From the NCBI GenBank assembly GCA_028282705.1, contig JANQHI010000031.1, positions 62,001 to 126,000 of the forward strand: 64,000 bases of DNA, given 5' to 3'. Shown here piece by piece: positions 54,611-62,759 of the stretch. A program made the position numbers and the translations under genes. A model generated the notes under the pieces. It was given only the letters and a program-made list of their open reading frames with translations, was not told the DNA's origin and searched no databases. The DNA is from Prolixibacteraceae bacterium (GTDB taxonomy: Bacteria; Bacteroidota; Bacteroidia; Bacteroidales; Prolixibacteraceae). Positions within the stretch are counted from its first letter, which is position 1, and the number at the start of each line of letters is the position of its first letter.

Positions 54611-55091
54611 ATTGTATAGGCACTTGCCTCTTAAAGTCTTGTTCTAATGAAATAAATGTTTCAGTGCGTGCAATTCCTTCTATTTCCTGAAGCTCATTGT
54701 CAATCAGCCTTTTCAGGTGTTTGTTATTCTTAGTCTGGATTTTAATAAAGATTGCATACTGCCCTGTTGTGTAATGGCATTCCACTATTTCAGGGATTTC
54801 TTTTAGCTGGTCAACTACTTCCCTGTGGTATTTTACCTTGTCAAGGTAGACCCCCATATAAGCACAAGTGTTGTACCCCAGCTTTCCAGGATTTACAATA
54901 AACTCACTACCTGATACCACACCAATATTTTGCAACCTTTGTACGCGTTGGTGGATGGCAGCACCTGAGACCCCACACTCCCTTGCTACTTCAAGGAATG
55001 GGATTCGTGCATTTTTAGTAATAAGTTTCAATATTTTTTCGTCCAGGTCATCAATATCAGGAATTTTTTCTATGTAATCTTTTGTATTCAT
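54609..55091 (-). CDS. Lrp/AsnC family regulator, second of a pair flanking amt
   Basis: About 160 residues. The start at 55091 (MNTKDYIEKI) is preferred to the open TTG at 55130, which would add 13 unusual hydrophobic residues. HTH: LDEKILKLITKNARIPF...VSGAAIHQRVQRL; RAM domain with VECHYTTGQYAIFIK identical to the first Lrp regulator, and TETFISLE near the end of both. Paralogous pair around amt. Convergent with amt through a shared terminator. Confidence 0.92.
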   Translation of the reverse strand: MNTKDYIEKIPDIDDLDEKILKLITKNARIPFLEVARECGVSGAAIHQRVQRLQNIGVVSGSEFIVNPGKLGYNTCAYMGVYLDKVKYHREVVDQLKEIPEIVECHYTTGQYAIFIKIQTKNNKHLKRLIDNELQEIEGIARTETFISLEQDFKRQVPIQ

Positions 55092-55238
55092 GTTTTCTAG
55101 TAATTCAACATTAAAATAACAAATTAACAAAAAAGTGGTTTAAAAATCTTCAATTTTAAACTGATAGTGCTTAATAACATAGGAAAAGTTACAAAATGTA
55201 AATTTATTTTGCAATACCAAAGTTTTCCAGAAAAGAAC

Positions 55239-56552
55239 CTATTCTTTTATTTGCGTGATATCAAAGCCAGTTGGAGCCTGGAATACCCTGAGTTCAAATT
55301 CAGGGACTACTGCCAGTATATGGTCAAAAATATCTGCCTGGATTGCTTCATAATTTGCCCATTCTTTATCTTTGCTGAAAACATAAATTTCAATGGGTAG
55401 CCCTTTTTCAGTGGGCTGTAATTGACGCACCAGGAATGTCATTTGTTGGTTGATCATTGGGTGGCTTTTCAGGTAAAGCTCAAGGTATCTCCTGAAAATA
55501 CCCACATTGGTTTGACTCCTCCTGCTGATCAGGTCATTATCATCTAACCCCTTTTCTGCATTGTATTTTTCTATTTCATTTTGCTTTCCTTTCACATAAT
55601 CCTTAATCAACACAAGGTTTTGAAATTTTGAAAGCAATTCATGGTCACAAAAACAGATACTTGACATGTCAATAACAACCGAACGTTTTATCCTCCTACC
55701 ACCTGACTCTTCCATACCTTTCCAGTTGTTAAATGACTCTGCTACTAATGAATAAGTAGGTATGGTAGCAATGGTTTTATCCCAATTTTGAACTTTTACA
55801 GTATTCAGGGTAATATCCAGCACTGTACCATCTGCCCTATGGCTTGGCATTTCAATCCAGTCGCCAATTTTCACCATATTGTTGGCTGATAACTGGATGG
55901 AGGCCACAAAACCAAGTATGGTATCCTTGAAAACCAATAATAACACGGCGGCCATTGCCCCAAGCCCTGCCAAGAGCACTGTTGGATCTTTTCCAAGCAA
56001 AACAGAAATGACCAATATACCTGCCATAAAATAGACAAAAATTTTCACCAGCTGGACATACCCTTTTATGGGCCTATGGTGTGCATAAGCAGTTGTGTTG
56101 TATATTTCATTTCCTGCATTCAATACCCTGTTTACCACAGTAACAATGATGAATGCAAAGTATATCTGCACCATTTTCAACAAGGTGATGCCCAAAGTAA
56201 AATAATGGTCTATTGAGAGGATATCAATGGCTTCAACTGAAAGTTCACTTAATTCCTGATGAAGCTGGGGGGAAGAAAAATCACATGTATAATACAGGAT
56301 AAAGGCAGGAACAAGGTGGGCCAATGCCTTGAAAACCCTGTTTTTTACAAGAATGTCATCCCATTCAGTTTTTGTTTTTTTGGCTATCCTTTTAACAAGC
56401 TGGAGGAAAAGCCTCCTGGTTATATAAAATGCCACCCAAGCTATTACCAATATTGAAACCAAAGTAATAAATGCAGCCAATGGTTTTGAGAAAACTTCTA
56501 AAGCCTCAAAACTTCTTAGGTAGTCAAGAAAAAATTTATAGTAAGTCCTCAT
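55239..56552 (-). CDS. Mechanosensitive ion channel, MscS/YbdG type
   Basis: 437 residues. An N-terminal region of about five membrane helices includes the pore-lining helix (LLAGLGAMAAVLLLVFKDTILGF, about 190-212). A MscS-type beta-domain follows (KIGDWIEMPSHRADGTVLDITLNTVKVQNWD) and a long cytoplasmic C-terminus with RRSVVIDMS and EIYVFSKDKEWANYEAIQ, which matches the YbdG subgroup. It opens on hypo-osmotic shock to release solutes. Divergent from the M64 peptidase gene. Confidence 0.92.
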   Translation of the reverse strand: MRTYYKFFLDYLRSFEALEVFSKPLAAFITLVSILVIAWVAFYITRRLFLQLVKRIAKKTKTEWDDILVKNRVFKALAHLVPAFILYYTCDFSSPQLHQELSELSVEAIDILSIDHYFTLGITLLKMVQIYFAFIIVTVVNRVLNAGNEIYNTTAYAHHRPIKGYVQLVKIFVYFMAGILVISVLLGKDPTVLLAGLGAMAAVLLLVFKDTILGFVASIQLSANNMVKIGDWIEMPSHRADGTVLDITLNTVKVQNWDKTIATIPTYSLVAESFNNWKGMEESGGRRIKRSVVIDMSSICFCDHELLSKFQNLVLIKDYVKGKQNEIEKYNAEKGLDDNDLISRRSQTNVGIFRRYLELYLKSHPMINQQMTFLVRQLQPTEKGLPIEIYVFSKDKEWANYEAIQADIFDHILAVVPEFELRVFQAPTGFDITQIKE

Positions 56553-56613
56553 TTTTATAATTCCCTTAATTGTTTATTTTTAGAACCCTTAAAAATAATA
56601 AAACACAGTGGTT

Positions 56614-57888
56614 ATGAGAACCAATTTTATCATTCTTTTTTTGTTAATGCCCATACTAAGTTTTTCTCAAATTGATTACAATGCCTATTTTACTAACAAA
56701 TCACTAAGGTTTGACTTCCTTCTTGGCGGAAATAGTGAAAAAGCGGTTGTTTTTCCACAACAAATAAAACAGGAACCTTATTGGGCTGGCTCAAAAAATA
56801 ACACGATAGATTATTTTAATTATGGAAGTTACAGGTTCAGGGTATTTGACCTAGAGTCAGAGAAATTAATTTTCTCCAAAGGTTTTAGCACACTTTTCCA
56901 GGAATGGCAAACCACTGCTGAAGCAAAAAAACAAGACAAAGCCTTCTATCAAGCTGCCATTTTTCCTTACCCGAAAAAAGAAGTTAAACTGGAAATTGAA
57001 GCCAGGCAATGGGATGGTAATTTTAAAACAATCTATAAAACTACCATTGACCCTAAAGATTATTTTATTATTAAAGAACCTGGAGCAGATTTTAAGGTTG
57101 AAGAAATTATAAAGAATGGAAAGCCAGAAAATAAAGTAGATGTTGTTTTATTAGCTGAAGGGTATACCCAGCATGAAATGGACAAGTTTATTGCTGATGC
57201 AAAAAAAATGATTGAATGCTTATTTTCAATTGCCCCCTATTCTGAACAAAAAGATAAATTCAATTTTTATGGTGTACAAGCTCCTTCAGCAGAATCAGGC
57301 ACTGATGTACCAGGTGAAAAAATATATAAAAACACCTATTTCAATTCAACTTATTACACTTTTGATGTGCCACGCTACCTCACTACCAGTGATATGAAAT
57401 CAATTTATGATGCGGCTGGGTTGGCTCCATATGACCAGGTGTATTTGCTGGTAAATAGTGAACGTTATGGTGGAGGTGGTTTCTATAACTTTGTAAATGT
57501 CTGTACTTCAGGGCATGAGCTTTCAGGAAAAGTTTTTGCCCATGAGTTTGGCCATGGTTTTGCAGGACTGGGTGATGAATACTATACCTCATCTGTTGCT
57601 TATGAAGATTTTTACAACCTGGAAATAGAACCCTGGGAACCTAATATCACCACACTGGTTGATTTTGATAAAAAATGGAAGAATTTGCTAGATGAAAATA
57701 CACCTGTCCCTACCCCAAGGGTTTCAAAATATAACAAGACTGTGGGAGTTTTTGAAGGAGGTGGTTATTTAAGCAAAGGTATTTACAGCCCCATGATGGA
57801 CTGCCTGATGAAGAGCAATAACACCAAAGAGTTTTGCCCTGCCTGCCAGCAGGCAATTTTAAAAACCATTGAGTTTTATACAAAATAA
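56614..57888 (+). CDS. Secreted M64 (IgA peptidase-type) zinc metallopeptidase
   Basis: About 424 residues. The ATG at 56614 gives a signal peptide MRTNFIILFLLMPILSFSQ; a GTG two codons earlier is less likely. An N-terminal domain (about 20-160) precedes the catalytic M64 domain: VDVVLLAEGYTQHEM, then FAHEFGHGFAGLGDEYY (His310, His314 with Glu311; HExxHxxGxxDE) and a C-terminal FCPACQQA that may bind the metal or form a disulfide. Extracytoplasmic protease of unknown target. Strong hairpin terminator follows. Confidence 0.93.
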   Translation: MRTNFIILFLLMPILSFSQIDYNAYFTNKSLRFDFLLGGNSEKAVVFPQQIKQEPYWAGSKNNTIDYFNYGSYRFRVFDLESEKLIFSKGFSTLFQEWQTTAEAKKQDKAFYQAAIFPYPKKEVKLEIEARQWDGNFKTIYKTTIDPKDYFIIKEPGADFKVEEIIKNGKPENKVDVVLLAEGYTQHEMDKFIADAKKMIECLFSIAPYSEQKDKFNFYGVQAPSAESGTDVPGEKIYKNTYFNSTYYTFDVPRYLTTSDMKSIYDAAGLAPYDQVYLLVNSERYGGGGFYNFVNVCTSGHELSGKVFAHEFGHGFAGLGDEYYTSSVAYEDFYNLEIEPWEPNITTLVDFDKKWKNLLDENTPVPTPRVSKYNKTVGVFEGGGYLSKGIYSPMMDCLMKSNNTKEFCPACQQAILKTIEFYTK

Positions 57889-57922
57889 AAACAGCAGGTA
57901 ACACATGTTGCCTGCTGCTTTT
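57888..57922 (+). terminator. Terminator after the M64 gene
   Basis: CAGCAGG/CCTGCTG stem (57892-57898 and 57911-57917), with inner AACA/TGTT pairs, flanked by AAAA and CTTTT. Followed by TTTT on the plus strand. Confidence 0.75.
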
Positions 57923-57941
57923 ATAAGGATTGCCAAAATGG

Positions 57942-58274
57942 TCAATTGTCTTTACCAACCATTTTGTTTGTAACAAAATGAGCAATAATTAATGCCAACC
58001 CCCCAAACAGTAATACTCCAGTGAAAAATGCCACTACTTCATTTATGACCTTTGAGAGCATAAACCCACTGATAACACCTGCTGCCAACCCAATCAGGAA
58101 TATTCCCCATTTCAGCAGGTTGTATTTTCCCATTCCTGGGTCTTTCTTAAAAATGCTGGCTTCAGCACCTTTCTCTATAAGTGCTAACCTTTCTTTATTC
58201 CTTGTTGTGAAAAACACATATAAAATTGCAAAAACTGCTAAAAAGAATGATACTGGTATTACAATTGCTTCCAT
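57942..58274 (-). CDS. DUF6249 membrane protein
   Basis: 110 residues with three hydrophobic segments (about 5-23, 53-71 and 79-100). The short charged loop RNKERLALIEKGAEASIF after the first helix is the usual DUF6249 feature. Function not established. It is divergent from the ECF sigma gene and has its own promoter of the same type (58303-58328), so it is likely part of the sigma regulon and the same stress response. Confidence 0.88.
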   Translation of the reverse strand: MEAIVIPVSFFLAVFAILYVFFTTRNKERLALIEKGAEASIFKKDPGMGKYNLLKWGIFLIGLAAGVISGFMLSKVINEVVAFFTGVLLFGGLALIIAHFVTNKMVGKDN

Positions 58275-58302
58275 AATTTTATTTTTTTGATTTCACCCTT
58301 TT

Positions 58303-58328
58303 GACGCAAAAAATTTTTACTGGTTACA
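58303..58328 (-). promoter_or_regulatory. ECF-sigma-type promoter of the DUF6249 gene
   Basis: On the minus strand: TGTAAC (58328-58323), 16 bases, CGTC (58306-58303). This matches the -35 and -10 known for B. subtilis sigma-M/sigma-X type ECF promoters. Initiation near 58296 gives a leader of about 22 bases before the ATG at 58274. Confidence 0.7.
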
Positions 58329-58361
58329 CTCCCCAAAAAAATAAATTGAAAATTGTAACCA
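58320..58361. promoter_or_regulatory. Divergent inverted repeat of two ECF -35 elements
   Basis: CTGGTTAC (58320-58327) and GTAACCAG (58355-58362 region) form an 8-bp inverted repeat separated by about 27 bases. It follows from two -35 elements with identical extension (TGTAACCAG) facing away from each other. Confidence 0.6.
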
Positions 58362-58379
58362 GCTTGTTATGTTTACGTC
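58354..58379 (+). promoter_or_regulatory. ECF-sigma-type autoregulatory promoter
   Basis: TGTAAC (58354-58359), 16 bases, CGTC (58376-58379), the same pair and spacing as for DUF6249 on the other strand. Initiation near 58386 would leave the ATG at 58390 with a leader of only 4 bases; it excludes the ATG at 58369, which lies in the spacer. Confidence 0.7.
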
Positions 58380-58389
58380 TAATCAACAC

Positions 58390-58950
58390 ATGGATCAAAA
58401 GGAAGAATTATGCTACATTGAAAAGGTTAAAAATGGAGAAGCCAATTATTTTTCTTATTTAGTTGAAAGCTATAAAGATATAGTCTATTCTATCTCCTTG
58501 AAAATTTTGAAAGACCATGATGAGGCAGAAGATTTGGCACAGGAATCATTCATAAAAGCTTATAATTCTATCCTCTCATTTCAGGGGAAATCAAAATTTT
58601 CGAGCTGGTTATACAGGATAACCTATAACACCTGCATTTCACATGTACGCAAAAAAAAGCAGGAATACATATCAGTTGATGATATACAAATAAAGGATGA
58701 AGCTGAAGATTTCAATTTTGATGAAATACCAGGGGATGCCAGGAAAAAATACCTTCAACAAGCTTTAAAACAGTTGCCAGAAATTGACTATACATTGGTA
58801 CTTTTATACTATTTTGAAGAATTAAGTGTTGATGAGATAAAAAAGATAGTCAACATGTCAGCAAGCAATGTGAAAGTAAAGATCCACAGGGCACGAAAAA
58901 AACTTTATACCATCATAGAAGATAAGTTGAAACAAGAAATTTACACTTAG
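58390..58950 (+). CDS. ECF-type sigma-70 factor, predicted autoregulated
   Basis: About 186 residues. Sigma region 2 (NYFSYLVESYKDIVYSISLKIL, then AEDLAQESFIKAYNSILSF and FSSWLYRITYN) and region 4 (LPEIDYTLVLLYYFEELSVDEIKKIVNMSASNVKVKIHRARKKL, HTH). The start at 58390 (MDQKEELCYIEKV) is chosen over ATG 58369 because a TGTAAC-N16-CGTC promoter spans the longer start. It likely drives its own gene, DUF6249 and possibly comEC. The next gene starts 2 bases after its stop. Confidence 0.93.
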   Translation: MDQKEELCYIEKVKNGEANYFSYLVESYKDIVYSISLKILKDHDEAEDLAQESFIKAYNSILSFQGKSKFSSWLYRITYNTCISHVRKKKQEYISVDDIQIKDEAEDFNFDEIPGDARKKYLQQALKQLPEIDYTLVLLYYFEELSVDEIKKIVNMSASNVKVKIHRARKKLYTIIEDKLKQEIYT

Positions 58951-58952
58951 CC

Positions 58953-59345
58953 ATGAATGACGAGCAATTAAGATCAGCCATAAAAGATATTAAGCTGGAA
59001 TCACCAAGTGCCAGCTTTACTGTCAATGTAATGAATAAAATACATGAGTCTGCAAACCTGGCCAAAGTACCTTATAAAATACTTGGATTGAACTTTTGGG
59101 TTTTTGTTTCCTTGTTTATGGCAGTTGCAATTTTATTTGCATTGTTTGCCAATGGAGCTGATACAACTGGAGTGGTTCAAGGATTACTCCCCTCTTCTGG
59201 AAATGAAGTAGTTAAAGGTACATACCAATCAATATTGAATAAATTGAATATGGCTCCCCTCAGCCTGGCAGGGATATTATTAGGGGCTTCCTTTTTATTG
59301 ATCATTGAAAGAGTTATAGCAGCAAAAACACAGCAAGCACCTTAA
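58953..59345 (+). CDS. Two-helix membrane protein, probable anti-sigma partner
   Basis: 130 residues. A short N-terminal cytoplasmic part (about 1-47, MNDEQLRSAIKDIKLESPSASFTVNVMNKI-type start) precedes one transmembrane helix (about 49-67) and a second near the C-terminus (about 100-120). There is no zinc-binding HxxxCxxC motif. Its position 2 bases after an ECF sigma gene, and membrane localisation, suggest an anti-sigma factor of an unrecognised family. That role is inference. Confidence 0.7.
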   Translation: MNDEQLRSAIKDIKLESPSASFTVNVMNKIHESANLAKVPYKILGLNFWVFVSLFMAVAILFALFANGADTTGVVQGLLPSSGNEVVKGTYQSILNKLNMAPLSLAGILLGASFLLIIERVIAAKTQQAP

Positions 59346-59363
59346 CTTGTAAACCTTTCATGG

Positions 59364-60044
59364 CTATTCATATTGTTTCAGTATCCCCCTCATTATAAAA
59401 TATTGGGCAGCAATATAGGTGGGCATTACTAGCAGCCCTTCATAAGGTATAGGAATCATAAACTTATTAAAAGCTATCAATGTGTCAGATATGACAAATA
59501 AAAAAGCACCTATCAGCACCCAGGTAAAACTTATTGGGTGCCCATTGCCAAACCTGTTAAGAGCCATTGCAGCCATACTTAATAATGCTACCATATAAAT
59601 AAATACAGCTACCCTCATTGCATCATCCAGTTTGCTAAACAAAACCATATAAACCAGCATCCCATACACCATAAAAGGGAAAACCCAAAATGGTTTTTTT
59701 ACTAAAAATGGGCGCCTGCCTGAAAGGGTTATTGTCTTCAGAAACAAGAAAATATAAAAAACCTGTGCAATGAGGAATGAAAACAAACCTGCAATAAAAA
59801 AGATTGGATTAATGTGTGTCAGCATTAACAGGATATCTCCCAGCCAAGAGAACAAGAATGCTAATGACAGCCTTTTTACAACACCAGCATCCACGTTATT
59901 TGCGTGTAACAAAAAATACCCAGCAATCCAGATGAGGATCAATGGTTTAAATACATAGTCTAACCCTTTTATGCCTGTAAATTCACCAATAAGGTCACCT
60001 GTAACAATAATTAAAAACAGGAAATGTAACCAAAAATTTTTCAT
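59364..60044 (-). CDS. Lysoplasmalogenase (YhhN/TMEM86 family)
   Basis: 226 residues with about seven or eight membrane helices. Conserved features of the YhhN family are the SWLGDILLML helix containing the catalytic Asp and the HAISDTLIAFNKF-like stretch (FVISDTLIAFNKF) with the second Asp. These enzymes hydrolyse the vinyl-ether bond of lysoplasmalogens; whether this bacterium makes plasmalogens is unknown. Monocistronic, convergent with the sigma/anti-sigma operon. Confidence 0.88.
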   Translation of the reverse strand: MKNFWLHFLFLIIVTGDLIGEFTGIKGLDYVFKPLILIWIAGYFLLHANNVDAGVVKRLSLAFLFSWLGDILLMLTHINPIFFIAGLFSFLIAQVFYIFLFLKTITLSGRRPFLVKKPFWVFPFMVYGMLVYMVLFSKLDDAMRVAVFIYMVALLSMAAMALNRFGNGHPISFTWVLIGAFLFVISDTLIAFNKFMIPIPYEGLLVMPTYIAAQYFIMRGILKQYE

Positions 60045-60173
60045 GGGATTTATGATGGTTATTTGGATTTTAAAATGAAGTTGCCTTAAACTGATTCATA
60101 TGTATGGTAACGTAATATGGGAGTTTAAGTTACCCCACTCCAACAATGAAGGCAATGAAATTATTTTTATTTT

Positions 60174-61139
60174 TTAATAGCAGATTTGCTTTTCAAGGTA
60201 GTTAGATACATAATCCTTTACCCCATGCTCAAGGTCAATAAATGACCTTGAATACCCTATTTCCCTCAGTTTCTGAATATTGGCTTCAGTAAAATACTGG
60301 TACCTGCTTCTTATTTGGGTAGGAGTATCAACAAACTGTATCTCAGGGTTTTTATCCAAACTATCAAAAACAGCCCTGGTAAGGTCAAGGTATGACCTTG
60401 CTTTTCCTGTGCCCACATTATAAATGCCAGGGTTATTTTGGTTTTCACTGAAAAAGAGCATCACCTCTGCAATGTCATCAACATGTACAAAATCCCTTTT
60501 TTGTTCCCCATCCTTTACATCTTCACGATGAGAACGGAAAAGTTTCATCTCCCCTTTTTCCTTTATTTCGCGGAAAGCATGCAATACCACTGAAGCCATG
60601 TTACCTTTGTGGTATTCATTGGGCCCATATACATTAAAAAATTTTAACCCAGCCCAAAAACCTGGTGTAGCTTTTTGGTTTAGTGCCCACACATCAAAGT
60701 CATGTTTTGACCATGCATAAAGGTTAAGAGGTTTCAACCTGTTTATACCATCATGTTTATCTGAAAACCCTAGGTCTCCATTTCCATATGTGGCAGCTGA
60801 AGAAGCATATACAAAGGGAATATTATAACGTGTGCAGGCTTCCCATAATTTTTGGGAATATTTAAGGTTTAATTCACGATAAATTTCGACTTCCTGCCCT
60901 ATGGTATCTGTCCTGGCCCCTAAATGGAATATGATCTCAACCTGCTCTTTATTCTTTGCAAGCCAATCAATAAAATCGTCTCTTTCAATCAAATGTTGGT
61001 ATTCTTTCCCTTTAAGGTTCCCATCTTTTAATGGGTCATCATAAGTGTCGACCAGGATAAGGTTATTGATACCTTGCCTGTTCAGTTTGCCAACTAAAAA
61101 ACTGCCGATAAATCCGGCTGCTCCTGTAACAACTATCAT
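60174..61139 (-). CDS. hldD: ADP-glyceromanno-heptose 6-epimerase
   Basis: About 321 residues of the SDR-type epimerases. The start at 61139 (MIVVTGAAGFIGS) matches the family; an ATG 19 codons upstream (61196) adds a non-conserved leader. NAD loop TGAAGFIGS, then YASSAATYGNGD with the Ser/Thr and YAWSKHDFD providing the Tyr-Lys pair; NVYGPNEYHKGNMASV is the substrate segment specific to HldD. It makes L-glycero-D-manno-heptose for LPS core. Confidence 0.93.
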   Translation of the reverse strand: MIVVTGAAGFIGSFLVGKLNRQGINNLILVDTYDDPLKDGNLKGKEYQHLIERDDFIDWLAKNKEQVEIIFHLGARTDTIGQEVEIYRELNLKYSQKLWEACTRYNIPFVYASSAATYGNGDLGFSDKHDGINRLKPLNLYAWSKHDFDVWALNQKATPGFWAGLKFFNVYGPNEYHKGNMASVVLHAFREIKEKGEMKLFRSHREDVKDGEQKRDFVHVDDIAEVMLFFSENQNNPGIYNVGTGKARSYLDLTRAVFDSLDKNPEIQFVDTPTQIRSRYQYFTEANIQKLREIGYSRSFIDLEHGVKDYVSNYLEKQICY

Positions 61140-61328
61140 TCTCTTCAAGTGATATTGGTTTGGTTCAGCATTAAAACTACTTCTGTTTTCTGACAAACTG
61201 TGGCTTTATGCAGTAAAAACTTATTTTCTCCATAATTATTGTATCCACAGGTAATTTTTTTCATTCATTTTAAATGAAAATATATTCCTGTTTGAATTTG
61301 CCTGAAATTCGGGGCAAAAATAACAAAA

Positions 61329-62021
61329 TCAACCAACTACCACATTGATTTTTTGCAAAACCTGAAAAACAGCATCATTCAATTTTTCAAGGGCAAGGGG
61401 AATGTCCCAATCTGAAAATTCATTTGACCCTACATAATTGGAAACTGACCTCAATTCAAGGAAAGGGATTTCCATGTATTTGCACACATAAAAAACAGCA
61501 GCACCTTCCATGCTTTCAACTTCAGTATCAAATTTTGAAGATAACCTCTGTACTGATGTTTTTTTCTGGTTGGCCTTATTTACAGTTATGCCTTTGGCTA
61601 TAGGAAAGTTAAGCTGAAATCCATCAGTATTATTATGAATTACCCCATTTTCAAAAGGGAACTCATTTTTAGAAATATAACCTATATCAAACATGGTCTC
61701 AAATCCTGAATATTTCTCAACTCCCAGGTCAGCAAATTCTTCTGAAACAACATTTAACACTTCACCTATTTTTATCTTTTTTGAGAAACTGGCAGATAAG
61801 CCTATATTCAGTACCAGGTTATATTCATTTTTTACAAGGGCATTTGTTAAATGGAAAGTAGTGAAGATCATCCCTACCCCTGTAATAATTATGTCAATTA
61901 TAATACCATTGTATGTGTAACGGGTTACCATTGGGGAAATTACCCTGTCAAAAACCAGTTCATCAGTTAAAAACCTTACCTCCAGTTCAGTTGCCGAAAC
62001 TACCAAGATATTCATAATCAT
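61329..62021 (-). CDS. mqnB: Futalosine hydrolase MqnB
   Basis: 230 residues of the nucleoside phosphorylase/MTAN fold. ILVVSATELEVRFL at the start, VLNIGLSASF, VVSEEFADLGVE and the conserved DTEVESMEGAAVFYVCKYMEIPFLELRSVSN, where Glu/Met/Glu and Arg build the nucleoside site. It cleaves futalosine to dehypoxanthinyl futalosine in the alternative menaquinone route. MqnA, MqnC and MqnD are not in the window. An ATG at 62015 is an alternative start. Confidence 0.92.
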   Translation of the reverse strand: MIMNILVVSATELEVRFLTDELVFDRVISPMVTRYTYNGIIIDIIITGVGMIFTTFHLTNALVKNEYNLVLNIGLSASFSKKIKIGEVLNVVSEEFADLGVEKYSGFETMFDIGYISKNEFPFENGVIHNNTDGFQLNFPIAKGITVNKANQKKTSVQRLSSKFDTEVESMEGAAVFYVCKYMEIPFLELRSVSNYVGSNEFSDWDIPLALEKLNDAVFQVLQKINVVVG

Positions 62022-62115
62022 TCATTTATATGCAACCAATAAAAATCCTCTAGTTCTTTTTTACTGATTTTCTGAAAAAAAGTTAATCTTTGTGGATATT
62101 TAATTTTTGACACAA

Positions 62116-62739
62116 ATGGAATCTTCCTTTAATAATAAATCAAGTGCATACCAGAAAATTGAAAAATTCAATGATGCAAAAACACATAAGATAGCTGGCC
62201 ATTACCAAGAGATTTTAGAGCTGGTAGGTGAAGATGTAAAAAGAGAAGGGCTTGAAAAAACCCCAATAAGGGTTGCCAAGGCGATGCAATTTTTGTTGCA
62301 GGGATATGAAATGGATCCTGTTGAAATACTCAAGTCAGCCATGTTTAAAGAAGATTACAGGCAAATGGTCATTGTAAAAGATATTGAAATATTCTCCTTA
62401 TGTGAACACCATGTTTTACCACTTATAGGAAAAGCACATGTTGCCTATATCCCAAATGGTTATATTACTGGCCTTAGCAAAATTGCCAGGATAGTTGATG
62501 TATATGCAAGGAGGTTACAGGTGCAAGAAAGGCTTACTTCTGAAATTAAAACTTGCATACAGGAAACATTGAAACCATTGGGGGTGGCTGTTGTGATTGA
62601 GGCACAGCACCTTTGTATGCAGATGAGAGGGGTACAAAAACAGCATTCTATAACAACTACTTCTGATTTTACCGGGGCTTTCCAAAAAACAGCAACCAGG
62701 GAGGAATTTATCCGCCTGATCAGCAGTAAATTATCATAA
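62116..62739 (+). CDS. folE: GTP cyclohydrolase I
   Basis: Opens the GTP imidazole ring to 7,8-dihydroneopterin triphosphate for folate synthesis. About 207 residues. Zinc site and catalytic segment [19 protein letters not shown] (Cys, His ligands), [23 protein letters not shown] and the C-terminal [12 protein letters not shown] with the second zinc Cys. The start at 62116 (MESSFNN) is preferred to TTG 62107. Divergent from mqnB; single-gene unit. Confidence 0.96.
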   Translation: MESSFNNKSSAYQKIEKFNDAKTHKIAGHYQEILELVGEDVKREGLEKTPIRVAKAMQFLLQGYEMDPVEILKSAMFKEDYRQMVIVKDIEIFSLCEHHVLPLIGKAHVAYIPNGYITGLSKIARIVDVYARRLQVQERLTSEIKTCIQETLKPLGVAVVIEAQHLCMQMRGVQKQHSITTTSDFTGAFQKTATREEFIRLISSKLS

Positions 62740-62759
62740 TGCTAATCAACAGATAGCAT

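Noticed and set aside
57835-57858. Palindromic GCCTGC/GCAGGC stretch resembling a dispersed repeat
   Set aside because: It lies inside the M64 gene and encodes the conserved CPACQQA end, so it is coding.
58369-58389. Upstream ATG of the ECF sigma gene as start
   Set aside because: It sits in the spacer between the predicted -35 and -10 elements; the ATG at 58390 fits better.
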